IMG/VR virus record: IMGVR_UViG_3300042402_004462
Location: 1 to 43,934 of that record
Source: a virus
Direction: 5' to 3' (one strand)
DNA length: 43,934 nt
This document shows, piece after piece, positions 15,963 through 23,333 of this stretch (its first letter is position 1; each line of letters opens with the position of its first letter). Made by a program: the position numbers and the translations under genes. The notes under the pieces were generated by a model, which saw only the letters and a list, made by a program, of their open reading frames with translations, searched no databases and was not told where the DNA came from.

Positions 15963-16124
15963 ATGGAAAAGAAAGAAGCAACAAAAGTAGGATGTCAGTC
16001 TTGTAAGACAGACAAAGGTGTTATAAGAACACAAAGATTTTTAATTGGTCTAGGTATTATTATGTTTTTATTATCCATATACGGAACCGTAAGTCTTATC
16101 CAGGACATCAAAACTCTATTTTAA
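15963..16124 (+). CDS. Small membrane protein with CxxC
   Basis: 53 aa from the ATG at 15963 (MEKKEATKVGCQSCKTDKG). After the CQSC pair comes one transmembrane helix (FLIGLGIIMFLLSIYGTV). The upstream-extended frame starting at 15918 is hydrophobic by chance. Ends 4 bases into the DnaJ gene on the other strand. Function unknown; a single-TM peptide with a cytosolic or periplasmic CxxC tail. Confidence 0.55.
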   Translation: MEKKEATKVGCQSCKTDKGVIRTQRFLIGLGIIMFLLSIYGTVSLIQDIKTLF

Positions 16125-17053
16125 TTTCTACTATATTTTAAAAATTGATTAATTAATAGATCACCTCTAATACCATCAACAATATATCCCTTTCCTTTTA
16201 CCCTTAATGGTTTTGAGGTATCTATATTTTTAGGGAAAGCAATTTTTATGGTCCCAGCTGGGTGTGGTATATCAAAACCATCAGAATTTAAATCTTCTAA
16301 CGTAAAATATTTATTATATACTAGATTATTTACAAATTTCTCAAAATTTTGATCGTTTTTCATAAAAACTCTTACAATTAAATCACCATAATTACCATTC
16401 CTAAAATCACCAAGACCTTGTAACCTAAAAAATTGTCCATCGTCAATACCATGTGGTATTTTAACTTCAACATTTTTAATTTCATTTTTATCACCAGATC
16501 CGTGACATACATGACATGCGTTCTTAACTATATTACCAGTTCCATTACATGAATTACAAACCATATTAACCATTTGAACAAACATTCCATTACCCATGGT
16601 TCTTACCACATTACCTGACCCATTACATGTCTTGCATATTTCTTTATCTCCACCACTACCATTACACGGTTCGCACATACCTTTACGTTGGTATGTAATT
16701 TCCTTGTTTAAACCCAAATAAGATTCAACAGGAGTAAGTTCAAGGTTAATATTTGTTGTATGATTTCTTTGTTGTCTTTTTTGTCCAAAAGCCATATTAA
16801 ATAGATCTGTAAAAGAAGGATCGTGTCCTCCACCCATATTTGCAAATGGATTTTTTCTTTGAGTATCATATTGAACTCTTTTATTTTCATCACCTATTGT
16901 ATCATAAGCTACAGATATTTTCTTAAATAGTTCTTCGTCACCACCTTTATCCGGATGATTTTCTTTTGCTAGTTTTCTATATGCTTTTTTTATATCATCC
17001 TGTGTTGCTGTTTCAGTAACACCTAAAATGTCATAATAATTTTCAGGGTTCAT
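16121..17053 (-). CDS. dnaJ: DnaJ-like co-chaperone
   Basis: 310 aa. N-terminal J domain with the HPD motif (ENHPDKGG, ~33-40), then a short glycine/phenylalanine-type linker (NPFANMGGG), four CxxCxGxG zinc repeats (CEPCNGSG, CKTCNGSG, CNSCNGTG, CHVCHGSG) and a shortened C-terminal substrate-binding part (VKIPHGIDDGQ). Shorter than bacterial DnaJ (about 375 aa). No DnaK is visible, so it would recruit the host Hsp70, probably for virion assembly or replication-complex remodelling as lambda and T4-like phages do. Confidence 0.93.
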   Translation of the reverse strand: MNPENYYDILGVTETATQDDIKKAYRKLAKENHPDKGGDEELFKKISVAYDTIGDENKRVQYDTQRKNPFANMGGGHDPSFTDLFNMAFGQKRQQRNHTTNINLELTPVESYLGLNKEITYQRKGMCEPCNGSGGDKEICKTCNGSGNVVRTMGNGMFVQMVNMVCNSCNGTGNIVKNACHVCHGSGDKNEIKNVEVKIPHGIDDGQFFRLQGLGDFRNGNYGDLIVRVFMKNDQNFEKFVNNLVYNKYFTLEDLNSDGFDIPHPAGTIKIAFPKNIDTSKPLRVKGKGYIVDGIRGDLLINQFLKYSRN

Positions 17054-17097
17054 TTATTTAATATTTTTTATATACTTTTAATTATAATAATTTTTTT

Positions 17098-17733
17098 ATG
17101 AAATATCTAATTGTTCTTTTCAAAAATAAAGAAAGAAAAAAAATTATAAAGAAGTTTAAAACATTAGACAGAGCTAAAAAGTTTTATGAAAGTAAAATAG
17201 ATGATAATGGAATTTACTTTGATAAGAAAGTTGAAAATGGTAAAAATTGTAATTTTGAATTGGCTCTTGTAGAAACAGATCCAGATGATTTTGAAAATTA
17301 TTTTATTAAAGATGACTTGGGTAGACAGGTTAAAGTTGAAACTGATGATTCAAAATATAAAATAATGAAAATATCAAATTATAAAATTGAAGATTTTATT
17401 TATGATATACAAAAAAATAAAAGACTTAATTTTATAACATTTATAAGAAACTATATTCCAAGGGAAGGTATAAAACTAGTATCCAAACTTAACAACAAAG
17501 TGGTAATACAAAATGATGAAAATTTTTTTTTGTTTTCTTTAAAGTCAGAGGACGAATCAAAACGGTTTTTAACGGTACTTGAGGACTATATGTTATCAAA
17601 CAATAGGATGGATTGTATTATTGTGTCTGACGATAGTAATAGACAAAAAAAATACCTTTACGAGTTGTTAAACTCAAAAGGTATTTCAAAATCAATGTTA
17701 TATAAAAAATCAACTACTTTTTTTACCGGATAA
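17098..17733 (+). CDS. Hypothetical protein (211 aa)
   Basis: Lysine-rich, alpha/beta; begins MKYLIVLFKNKERKKIIKKF. Blocks NFITFIRNYIPREG and NRMDCIIVSDDSNRQ show no motif I recognise. Divergent from DnaJ; the 45 bases between them are almost pure A/T. Its last 24 bases overlap the end of the 106-aa gene on the other strand (convergent), which is unusual but both frames look coding. Confidence 0.6.
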   Translation: MKYLIVLFKNKERKKIIKKFKTLDRAKKFYESKIDDNGIYFDKKVENGKNCNFELALVETDPDDFENYFIKDDLGRQVKVETDDSKYKIMKISNYKIEDFIYDIQKNKRLNFITFIRNYIPREGIKLVSKLNNKVVIQNDENFFLFSLKSEDESKRFLTVLEDYMLSNNRMDCIIVSDDSNRQKKYLYELLNSKGISKSMLYKKSTTFFTG

Positions 17734-18030
17734 CAAATTAAAAAATTTTCTTAATTTACCAATCTTTTCTTCAATTACTGGTGGTTCTTCAATTACTGGT
17801 GGTTCATAACCCTTTAACATAAAAATTATTTCAACACCAGAGATATCAATCTTAAACCTACCAACATTTTTACTGTTTTCTTTAAAATCTAACATAATTT
17901 TATAGAAATCAGGTTCTTCTAGTTCAAATAATATTGCAGATTGTGATGTTGGGAATATTTTTTCCATAGCATCTGTTATCATTGCAATTTTTTCTAAATA
18001 CCCAATAGGACCTTCTTGATTTTCTTCCAT
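17710..18030 (-). CDS. Hypothetical protein (106 aa) with PPVIEE repeat
   Basis: Starts MEENQEGPIGYLEKIAMITD. An alpha/beta body with FKIDISGVEIIFMLKGYE is followed by a perfect duplication PPVIEEPPVIEE and a basic tail (KIGKLRKFFNLLSGKK) that looks like an amphipathic helix. Overlaps the preceding gene by 37 bases and the convergent plus-strand gene by 24. Function unknown. Confidence 0.5.
   Translation of the reverse strand: MEENQEGPIGYLEKIAMITDAMEKIFPTSQSAILFELEEPDFYKIMLDFKENSKNVGRFKIDISGVEIIFMLKGYEPPVIEEPPVIEEKIGKLRKFFNLLSGKKSS
17767..17802 (-). repeat. 18-bp perfect tandem duplication
   Basis: Two identical 18-bp units encode the repeated PPVIEE hexapeptide in the 106-aa protein. It looks like a recent slippage or duplication event. 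Confidence 0.8.
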
Positions 18031-18209
18031 AATGTTAGTTTAATTTCTTTTTTAGGTTGGGTAATTTCATCTTTTTTAGTTTTTTTAATCTGATCAATGA
18101 ATTTTTTCTTTTCGTTTTCTAATTCAATTGTATCCTTTTCAATTTCATTCTTCAACCATTCCAGTTGTTGCTCCTTCTTGGTCAGAGTTTGTTTCTTCGT
18201 CTTCTCCAT
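17994..18209 (-). CDS. Small charged coiled-coil protein (71 aa)
   Basis: Nearly all charged and helical: MEKTKKQTLTKKEQQLEWLK then KDTIELENEKKKFIDQI. It has only one Met, so the start at 18209 is the only ATG; this gives a 65-base overlap with the upstream gene and 37 with the downstream one. Coiled-coil scaffold-like; unknown. Moderate doubt because of the overlaps, but the run of such genes is consistent. Confidence 0.45.
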   Translation of the reverse strand: MEKTKKQTLTKKEQQLEWLKNEIEKDTIELENEKKKFIDQIKKTKKDEITQPKKEIKLTLWKKIKKVLLGI

Positions 18210-18591
18210 CTAAAGTGTATTTTTTTGGTGAAAATTCAAATTTCAATTCGTTTAGTGATTGTAGATTTTGTTTTTCAAACAAGTTTTTTAGTTCGCTTAC
18301 TTTGTCGTTGAATAACTTTTCTTTTGCTTCCAGTTCTTTATTAAACTTAATTATATTTTTTATATTTTCGGCAATCTGATTGATTGATTTTTCTTCAAAT
18401 TGACTAACAAATGATATTAACCTTTGGTTTTTGTCTGTGGATTCATTTTCTAAAACACTGTCTTCTTTTATATATTTTTTTGGTAATTTCCAAGATTTTG
18501 GAAAAGACATGTCAAAAGAAAGATAATTTTTTAATTTTCTTACAGACTGTATGTATGGGTATAGATCACTAAATTCTTTATAAATGCTCAT
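18145..18591 (-). CDS. Coiled-coil protein (148 aa)
   Basis: From the ATG at 18589-18591 (MSIYKEFSDLYPYIQSVRKL). N-terminal globular part with SFDMSFPKSWKLPKKY, then a coiled coil of ~60 residues and an acidic tail (DGEDEETNSDQEG). The start overlaps the stop of the membrane-protein gene (TAATG). Function unknown. Confidence 0.6.
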   Translation of the reverse strand: MSIYKEFSDLYPYIQSVRKLKNYLSFDMSFPKSWKLPKKYIKEDSVLENESTDKNQRLISFVSQFEEKSINQIAENIKNIIKFNKELEAKEKLFNDKVSELKNLFEKQNLQSLNELKFEFSPKKYTLDGEDEETNSDQEGATTGMVEE

Positions 18592-18779
18592 TAATATTGT
18601 ATTAAGTATGTTATTATATATGATATAGAACAACCGTAGAAAAATAAACTTTTTGTGTCAAATATAATTGCCTGTGGTTGTTCTTGAAATATAGAGATTA
18701 AAAATTTAAAAAAAATCCTTAAGCAAGATACTATTGAAAATATAAATAGAAATAAAAATATAGTATTAATATTAATCAT
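18591..18779 (-). CDS. Small membrane protein (62 aa)
   Basis: Hydrophobic start MININTIFLFLFIFSIVSCL is one transmembrane helix; SLFFYGCSISYIITYLIQY may be a second. Linked by one-base or short overlaps to the genes on both sides (start inside the end of the H1-like gene; stop overlapping the next ATG), which supports it being real. Function unknown; holin-like in size, but far from the lysis genes. Confidence 0.5.
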   Translation of the reverse strand: MININTIFLFLFIFSIVSCLRIFFKFLISIFQEQPQAIIFDTKSLFFYGCSISYIITYLIQY

Positions 18780-18957
18780 TTTTTTCTTTCTTAGAGTGTT
18801 CCAAAATTTCTTTTCTCAAAACTTGCATAAGTTCTTTAATCTCTTGTGCTGCTTTTCTGGCTCTAGTCCCTGCTGAATTATTATTTTTTTCAAAAAATTT
18901 TGTTGTTTCAGAACTCAATGTTTCTGTTAAAGTTTTTATTTTTTCTAAAGTTTCCAT
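18772..18957 (-). CDS. Histone H1/Hc1-like DNA-binding protein
   Basis: 61 aa. A helical protein with FFEKNNNSAGTRARKAAQEI (21-40) then KELMQVLRKEILEHSKK. The N-x-x-A-G-x-R-A-R-K block followed by I-K-x-L is the signature of the small Bacteroidota H1-like proteins of the Hc1 family (PF07432), which bind and condense DNA. Size and layout match the host proteins, so it was probably acquired from the host. A 9-bp inverted repeat lies upstream at 18987-19010. Possible role: nucleoid remodelling, genome packaging or protection. A SET methyltransferase in the same phage (239) raises the idea of modification. Confidence 0.75.
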   Translation of the reverse strand: METLEKIKTLTETLSSETTKFFEKNNNSAGTRARKAAQEIKELMQVLRKEILEHSKKEKND

Positions 18958-18986
18958 TTTTTTATTAATTTTAGTTTATTAAACTT

Positions 18987-19010
18987 AATATACTTAACCA
19001 AAAGTATATT
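18987..19010. promoter_or_regulatory. 9-bp perfect inverted repeat upstream of the H1-like gene
   Basis: AATATACTT (18987-18995) and AAGTATATT (19002-19010) with a 6-base spacer, between the 155-aa gene and the H1-like gene. Could be an operator or a weak terminator; no T run follows on the minus strand, which favours an operator or RNA hairpin. Confidence 0.45.
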
Positions 19011-19017
19011 GTAAAGA

Positions 19018-19485
19018 TTATATGTTTATGTTCTTATCAAGATTTTTATAAATTTCAAGAATCATATCAAGATCAGATCTAGTAAAAGTTTTTTCAAAAT
19101 CAAAAACATCTCTAAAAAAAATGTCTATTGAATTTCTTATTTTTTTATCTTCCTGTTTATAAAAAATTTCTTCAAAAAATATTTTAAAATAAACGTAGTG
19201 ATCACCTTCTTCCTCAAAAAGAATCTCCTCTTTTTTAAAATCTTGTAGAACTTGTTTCCAACACCAATTAAAATGATTTTCTTTATCTTCTTCGGTCATA
19301 TCTATCCTTGTCTCACCATTTTCTGAATCACCTAAATATGTTTCAGTAATTTTTAAGTACAAAGAATTACAAAAATCATAATATAATTCCATTTTTTCTG
19401 GTATTATGTTATTTGTTCTGAACCAGATATCAACTTCTTCTTTGTTAAGTTGTTTTGCAATGTAATTAAAAAAATTATTCTCCAT
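19018..19485 (-). CDS. Hypothetical acidic protein (155 aa)
   Basis: Starts MENNFFNYIAKQLNKEEVDI. Rich in Glu, Phe and Tyr, helical, with HFNWCWKQVLQDF and HYVYFKIFFEEIFYK. Not recognised. Its ATG lies within the 3' arm of the hairpin at 19474-19508, so its translation may depend on that structure. Same direction as the 392-aa gene upstream. Confidence 0.6.
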   Translation of the reverse strand: MENNFFNYIAKQLNKEEVDIWFRTNNIIPEKMELYYDFCNSLYLKITETYLGDSENGETRIDMTEEDKENHFNWCWKQVLQDFKKEEILFEEEGDHYVYFKIFFEEIFYKQEDKKIRNSIDIFFRDVFDFEKTFTRSDLDMILEIYKNLDKNINI

Positions 19486-19508
19486 AAAACTAGTCTATGG
19501 AGAATAAT
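19474..19508 (-). terminator. 12-bp perfect hairpin with T run, containing a start codon
   Basis: ATTATTCTCCAT (19474-19485) pairs with ATGGAGAATAAT (19497-19508), loop AAAACTAGTCT. On the minus strand the stem is followed by a T run, so it is a good terminator for the 392-aa gene; the same 3' arm also holds the ATG and first codons of the 155-aa gene. Confidence 0.7.
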
Positions 19509-19532
19509 AATTATGTTTTATTAATTTGTAAA

Positions 19533-20711
19533 TTATTGAGTCTTTCTATCGTAAGATATTAAATTTTTCATTTTAGAAAATTCTTCAAATAATAGTTTTT
19601 CAGCTCTTTTTTCTTTACTTTCAGTTTTAATATTTAAACCGGAACCTGAGTTTTCACCTGTGCCGTCTGTGATTGGTTGTTTAGATTTTCTGTATGCTGC
19701 CATTTTAGCTTTATTATATTTCCTATCCTTCATTTTTTTAACTATTTTTTCACCAAGTTCAGTTTCCTCTGCGTTTGCCCACTTAGGGTTGTTTCCAGTT
19801 CTTGATGAACCTTTGATATTATCTGATGTCCAATCAACATCGTATTCAATTTCATCTGGTACTAAATTTTCCATACCAGGTCTCATATAATCATCCAAAA
19901 ACTCTTTTCCTTCGTCTGACATACTATATTTAGTAGTTTTCATTTTTTCTAGTTGACCATTTCCTTTAGGAAAATTTTTTGGGTTTTCTTCGTAATCACC
20001 TTTTGATCCATCTTTTAAATAATCTTTCATTTTTTTACCAACAGATTTGATATAATCATCATTTTCTTTTTTAGATTTTTTAACCGATTTTTCGTACTCA
20101 CTATAACCTTTTGGTGTTCTACCTTTATTAAAACTTTTTTCTTCTTTTAATACAATATCTTCAATAAGGTTTAACATTTCAGATTCGGTAAACATATGAA
20201 TACCATCTGTTGTTTTAAGTCTATATGTAACAGTTTTATTAGATTTTTTAGCTAATTTATCAATAAGTTTAACAAATGTGTTTTCAGATAATAATTTGGT
20301 TTGTCCTTTATAGTTGATTCTATAATATGTTGATTCCTCAAGAGATGATCTATCTTTGTATGTTTTTCCACCTAACTTAAATTTTTCACCTTTTTTAGTT
20401 TTTCTTAAGGCGTCGGTAAAAGCGTTACCTTCTTCCATTTCATCACTATCACATTGTTCACAAGTTTCACCTTCTTCAACTTCAATTTCATAAATAACTT
20501 CTTCTTTCATACCGCATTCCATACACTCACCCTCTTTCATTTCACTACCGCATTGTTCACAAGTTTCACCTTCTGAAACCTCAATCTCATATAAATTTTC
20601 TTCAACATAATCAAAAGATTTGCCTTTATTTAATTTAAGTTTTTCCATAATTTCATTTGCTTTACTTTCTATAGTTTCATTAACGAATCTATTTTTTATT
20701 TTTTTCATCAT
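19533..20711 (-). CDS. Zinc-ribbon protein with leader, probable virion or core protein
   Basis: 392 aa. The basic leader MMKKIKNRFVNETIESK is followed by a duplicated unit, YEIEVSEGETCEQCG and YEIEVEEGETCEQCD, with extra CMECG (zinc ribbon). Two inner stretches, KLLSENTFVKLIDKL and MFTESEMLNLIEDIVLKEE, resemble the leaders of other genes here. The middle is lysine- and glycine-rich and disordered; the C-terminus is helical. A GATATTTATAT box precedes the ATG. No enzyme signature. The multiple leader-like elements suggest a protein processed by the head protease (inference). Confidence 0.65.
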   Translation of the reverse strand: MMKKIKNRFVNETIESKANEIMEKLKLNKGKSFDYVEENLYEIEVSEGETCEQCGSEMKEGECMECGMKEEVIYEIEVEEGETCEQCDSDEMEEGNAFTDALRKTKKGEKFKLGGKTYKDRSSLEESTYYRINYKGQTKLLSENTFVKLIDKLAKKSNKTVTYRLKTTDGIHMFTESEMLNLIEDIVLKEEKSFNKGRTPKGYSEYEKSVKKSKKENDDYIKSVGKKMKDYLKDGSKGDYEENPKNFPKGNGQLEKMKTTKYSMSDEGKEFLDDYMRPGMENLVPDEIEYDVDWTSDNIKGSSRTGNNPKWANAEETELGEKIVKKMKDRKYNKAKMAAYRKSKQPITDGTGENSGSGLNIKTESKEKRAEKLLFEEFSKMKNLISYDRKTQ

Positions 20712-20712
20712 A

Positions 20713-20723
20713 ATATAAATATC
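20713..20723 (-). promoter_or_regulatory. GATATTTATAT box
   Basis: Strict copy of the box ending two bases before the ATG at 20711, overlapping the end of the preceding gene. Confidence 0.45.
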
Positions 20724-21396
20724 ACTTATTTGATGTTTTGTTTATTTCTTTTGAAATAATTTCCTTTATGAAGTCCTCGTGTAAGTCGTACCTATTTGAA
20801 ATTCTTTTGACTACATTATTTAGCATTTCGTTTTCAAAAATATTAAGTGCCCCGATATCACCTTGATTGCAATATGGGAATCTTTTACATTTTTTTTTAA
20901 CCTGGACTCTTTTTGCTCCTGGCATATAATTAGCTTTTGCGTTTCTCCAATGTTTTCCACTCATAGACTTTGCCCAAATCTTGTTTGTTTCATATGATCC
21001 AGATGATGCTGTTGAGGTTGCTTCTTTTGTTTCAACTTTTTTTGGTTCTTCACCAGAAAATAAAGGTTCAAAAGCACCTGAACTTCCACCGGTTGCGGTA
21101 ACTTCTTTTGTTTCAGTTTTTTTCTCTCTACTATCTAAAATTGACCTTAAAAACGCTTTTAGTTCATCTGGTTCTTTTAGATAATCTTTCATTTTTTCTT
21201 TTATTTTATTTGCTGATAATTTTTTATTTTTTACCAACAAATAAATTTTTTTTATATCGTCCGAATCAATTAAGTAATCTTCAGGTTTATTTCTTTCGTT
21301 CTCATCCTCTAACATTGCATGTTTTTTAGCGTCTGGATATTTATTTAGTTCACTAGATACAGCATCATTGAACATTTTTTTTAAATCATCTTTCAT
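20722..21396 (-). CDS. Probable virion-associated protein with EATSTASSG-type repeats
   Basis: 224 aa. Helical N-terminus (LKKMFNDAVSSELNKYPDAK), then two copies of a Ser/Thr/Gly element, KEVTATGGSSGAFEP and KEATSTASSGSYE, and a Cys/Lys region KKKCKRFPYCNQGDIGAL before a helical end. The repeated element looks like a linker or processing site. Starts with a TAATG overlap of the 137-aa gene. Not recognised as a named family; structural or scaffold role is a guess from composition and place. Confidence 0.55.
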   Translation of the reverse strand: MKDDLKKMFNDAVSSELNKYPDAKKHAMLEDENERNKPEDYLIDSDDIKKIYLLVKNKKLSANKIKEKMKDYLKEPDELKAFLRSILDSREKKTETKEVTATGGSSGAFEPLFSGEEPKKVETKEATSTASSGSYETNKIWAKSMSGKHWRNAKANYMPGAKRVQVKKKCKRFPYCNQGDIGALNIFENEMLNNVVKRISNRYDLHEDFIKEIISKEINKTSNK

Positions 21397-21809
21397 TACT
21401 TAAATACTAATATATAGGTTAATGCCCCAATTATGGCCCCACCAACTATCTCAATCACTGTATTTTTTGTTTTTATTTTACCAATATCAACCATTAATTT
21501 TTTATTTTCTTCGTCTAATAAATTAACCTTTTCTTCTGTTAGACCTATTATTCTTAAATTATGACTATTTGTCTCTTCCAATGTTGATATTGATTTTTCT
21601 TGAAAAATTATTTTTTTCTCTAGTTCGGAAATTTCTTTTGTTGTTTTTATTTCAATTGATTTTAGTCTATCAAGATAATTTAAGTCATTTAATATTTGTT
21701 TACCAATAGAATTTGGGAAACAAATCAAATTAGTGTCTATTTGCATTTCTTTTTGCGCTATTGTGGTAAAAGAAAATAATAAAAAAATTAAAGTAACTAT
21801 GTTTTTCAT
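21396..21809 (-). CDS. Signal-peptide coiled-coil protein, spanin-like
   Basis: 137 aa. N-terminal signal peptide MKNIVTLIFLLFSFTTIAQ, a ~70-residue coiled coil (ELEKKIIFQEKSISTLEE), and a C-terminal transmembrane helix (IEIVGGAIIGALTYILVFK). This layout, beside an Rz-like protein and an amidase, fits a lysis accessory protein spanning the envelope. No lipobox Cys. Assignment rests on topology and neighbours. Confidence 0.5.
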   Translation of the reverse strand: MKNIVTLIFLLFSFTTIAQKEMQIDTNLICFPNSIGKQILNDLNYLDRLKSIEIKTTKEISELEKKIIFQEKSISTLEETNSHNLRIIGLTEEKVNLLDEENKKLMVDIGKIKTKNTVIEIVGGAIIGALTYILVFK

Positions 21810-21812
21810 ATC

Positions 21813-22166
21813 TTAGTATTTGTATCTCAGCCTAAATGAGCTGTCAATTTGTTTATTTGTCATCCCAGGTATTTCTTTTGCTTTTTGTTCGTAATAATTA
21901 TTAATTGTTTTTTTCTCAACTCTTATGTTTGTAATGTTGCTGTCAATTTTTTCTATTTCTTTTTTATAAACAGATAGGGAGTCTGCTAATTTTAATTGTA
22001 TTTTTTTTAAACTATCTATATTATTATCTAACTGATCTAGTTTATATTTTAATAGTTCGGATCTATCTGGTATAGTTGTAAAAGATCTAACTAAAAGTAT
22101 GATTAATAATAACACGACAGTGATTTGTACTATCGTTTTGAAATTGTATTTTAAAAATTCTCTCAT
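21813..22166 (-). CDS. Rz-like inner-membrane spanin
   Basis: 117 aa. One N-terminal transmembrane helix (IVQITVVLLLIILLVRSF), then a periplasmic coiled coil (LDQLDNNIDSLKKIQLKLAD) and a C-terminal YYEQKAKEIPG / IDSSFRLRYKY tail. Type II membrane topology with a coiled coil is the i-spanin pattern. Overlaps the 193-aa gene by 4 bases and precedes the SP-coiled-coil gene by 3. Confidence 0.6.
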   Translation of the reverse strand: MREFLKYNFKTIVQITVVLLLIILLVRSFTTIPDRSELLKYKLDQLDNNIDSLKKIQLKLADSLSVYKKEIEKIDSNITNIRVEKKTINNYYEQKAKEIPGMTNKQIDSSFRLRYKY

Positions 22167-22744
22167 GATTCTGGTGTTTTTTTTCTTATAGCAATTACTT
22201 TAGACCATTTAGATTTAAATTTTTCGTAATATTTTCTTAAATTAACCAGGAATCCTAAATATTCGTCATCAATTTTTGTCATTGTTCCGTTTACATATAT
22301 ACCGTTGTTTTCTCCAATTGAATAAAAAAACTCAACATCTAATTCAGTGATTTTACCTGACCACTCAACATTATTTTCATAAAGATTTAACTTATTAAAA
22401 TCCACTAGTTCTGAAACTTCCGCAACAAACTCATCCATGGTTTCTTGGAAAGCTTTTTTATCTTCAGTTGTTAATTGAGAATCTTGTTTGTCTTTTCCGT
22501 GAATAACAATAATACCACCTGAAACTCTATACGATCGTTTTTTTTCTGTTTTTTTTATGGTTTCTTCCTCGTCTTTGTTTTCAGTGTCTGCGGTTTCGTA
22601 TTCTGGTTCCTCAAGGTTTTCATCTTGTTCTTTTAATATACCATATGAACTTTTTATATTTTTGTTAACTTGTTCATCTATTCTATTTGTAAGAACTTTT
22701 CTTGAGGCTTCTAACAAAGTTCTTATTTCATCATATCTATTCAT
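22163..22744 (-). CDS. Acidic protein (193 aa) with possible processing site
   Basis: N-terminal helix MNRYDEIRTLLEASRKVLTN, then SYGILKEQDENLEEPE (a possible LKE|Q site), an acidic linker and a folded C-terminal domain (YRVSGGIIVIHGKD ... GNNGIYVNGTMTKIDDEY). No named family. Sits between the amidase and spanin-like genes, yet looks more like a scaffold or head-core protein than a lysis protein. Confidence 0.55.
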   Translation of the reverse strand: MNRYDEIRTLLEASRKVLTNRIDEQVNKNIKSSYGILKEQDENLEEPEYETADTENKDEEETIKKTEKKRSYRVSGGIIVIHGKDKQDSQLTTEDKKAFQETMDEFVAEVSELVDFNKLNLYENNVEWSGKITELDVEFFYSIGENNGIYVNGTMTKIDDEYLGFLVNLRKYYEKFKSKWSKVIAIRKKTPES

Positions 22745-23333
22745 CTTCTATGTTTTTTAAAAAGTATTCAAAATCAAATGAAGGATTTAAGTCAGTAGTT
22801 TCAGTAAAATAATTACTTCTTGTGACTATCCCTTCAAATTTTTCAATTCCATTTATTTTAGTGTTATGACCAACAAATTTTTTACCTATAGTAAATTCTT
22901 GTATTAGTTTTTTACACAGAAAAATACAAGAATTTGTTTGTTCACTTGTGTATTTATCCCAATATAGGTAATCTCTCCATTTACGTTCAAACACTTCTCC
23001 TTTATAAATATTACCAATCCAGTTAATATATCCTTTTTTAAGTGGTTCTTTTTCTAACCAACCTAAATTTTCTAAAGAAATTATTATTGATTTACTATCA
23101 ATGTTTTTATTGTTGAAGTTTTTGGAGTACTTTTCAGGACTTAGTGTTTCTAAAATTTTACCTTCTTTATCTATAATGTAGTTTGGTATTTTGTCGTATT
23201 TACCATTAAAACGGTACTTTAGACTCATCAGATATTGATTTATATCTCTGGAGGTATGTGTTAAAATTATTTGTGTTTTATTTTTATTTTCTCCTGAATT
23301 TTTGAAACTACCGTATTTAATAATTTTATTCAT
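22737..23333 (-). CDS. N-acetylmuramoyl-L-alanine amidase (Amidase_2-like endolysin)
   Basis: 198 aa. Strand QIILTHTS with H26, NYIIDKEGKI, IIISLENLG (E88) and FVGHNTKI (H156) match the zinc ligands and fold of the Amidase_2/PGRP family, which cuts the bond between MurNAc and the peptide stem. No signal peptide, so it needs a holin-type partner. Overlaps the 193-aa gene by 8 bases and the large membrane-protein gene by 4. Confidence 0.75.
   Translation of the reverse strand: MNKIIKYGSFKNSGENKNKTQIILTHTSRDINQYLMSLKYRFNGKYDKIPNYIIDKEGKILETLSPEKYSKNFNNKNIDSKSIIISLENLGWLEKEPLKKGYINWIGNIYKGEVFERKWRDYLYWDKYTSEQTNSCIFLCKKLIQEFTIGKKFVGHNTKINGIEKFEGIVTRSNYFTETTDLNPSFDFEYFLKNIEDE

Noticed and set aside
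18591-18779. Holin
   Set aside because: Size and hydrophobicity would fit, but the gene is far from the lysis genes and its topology is not clear.
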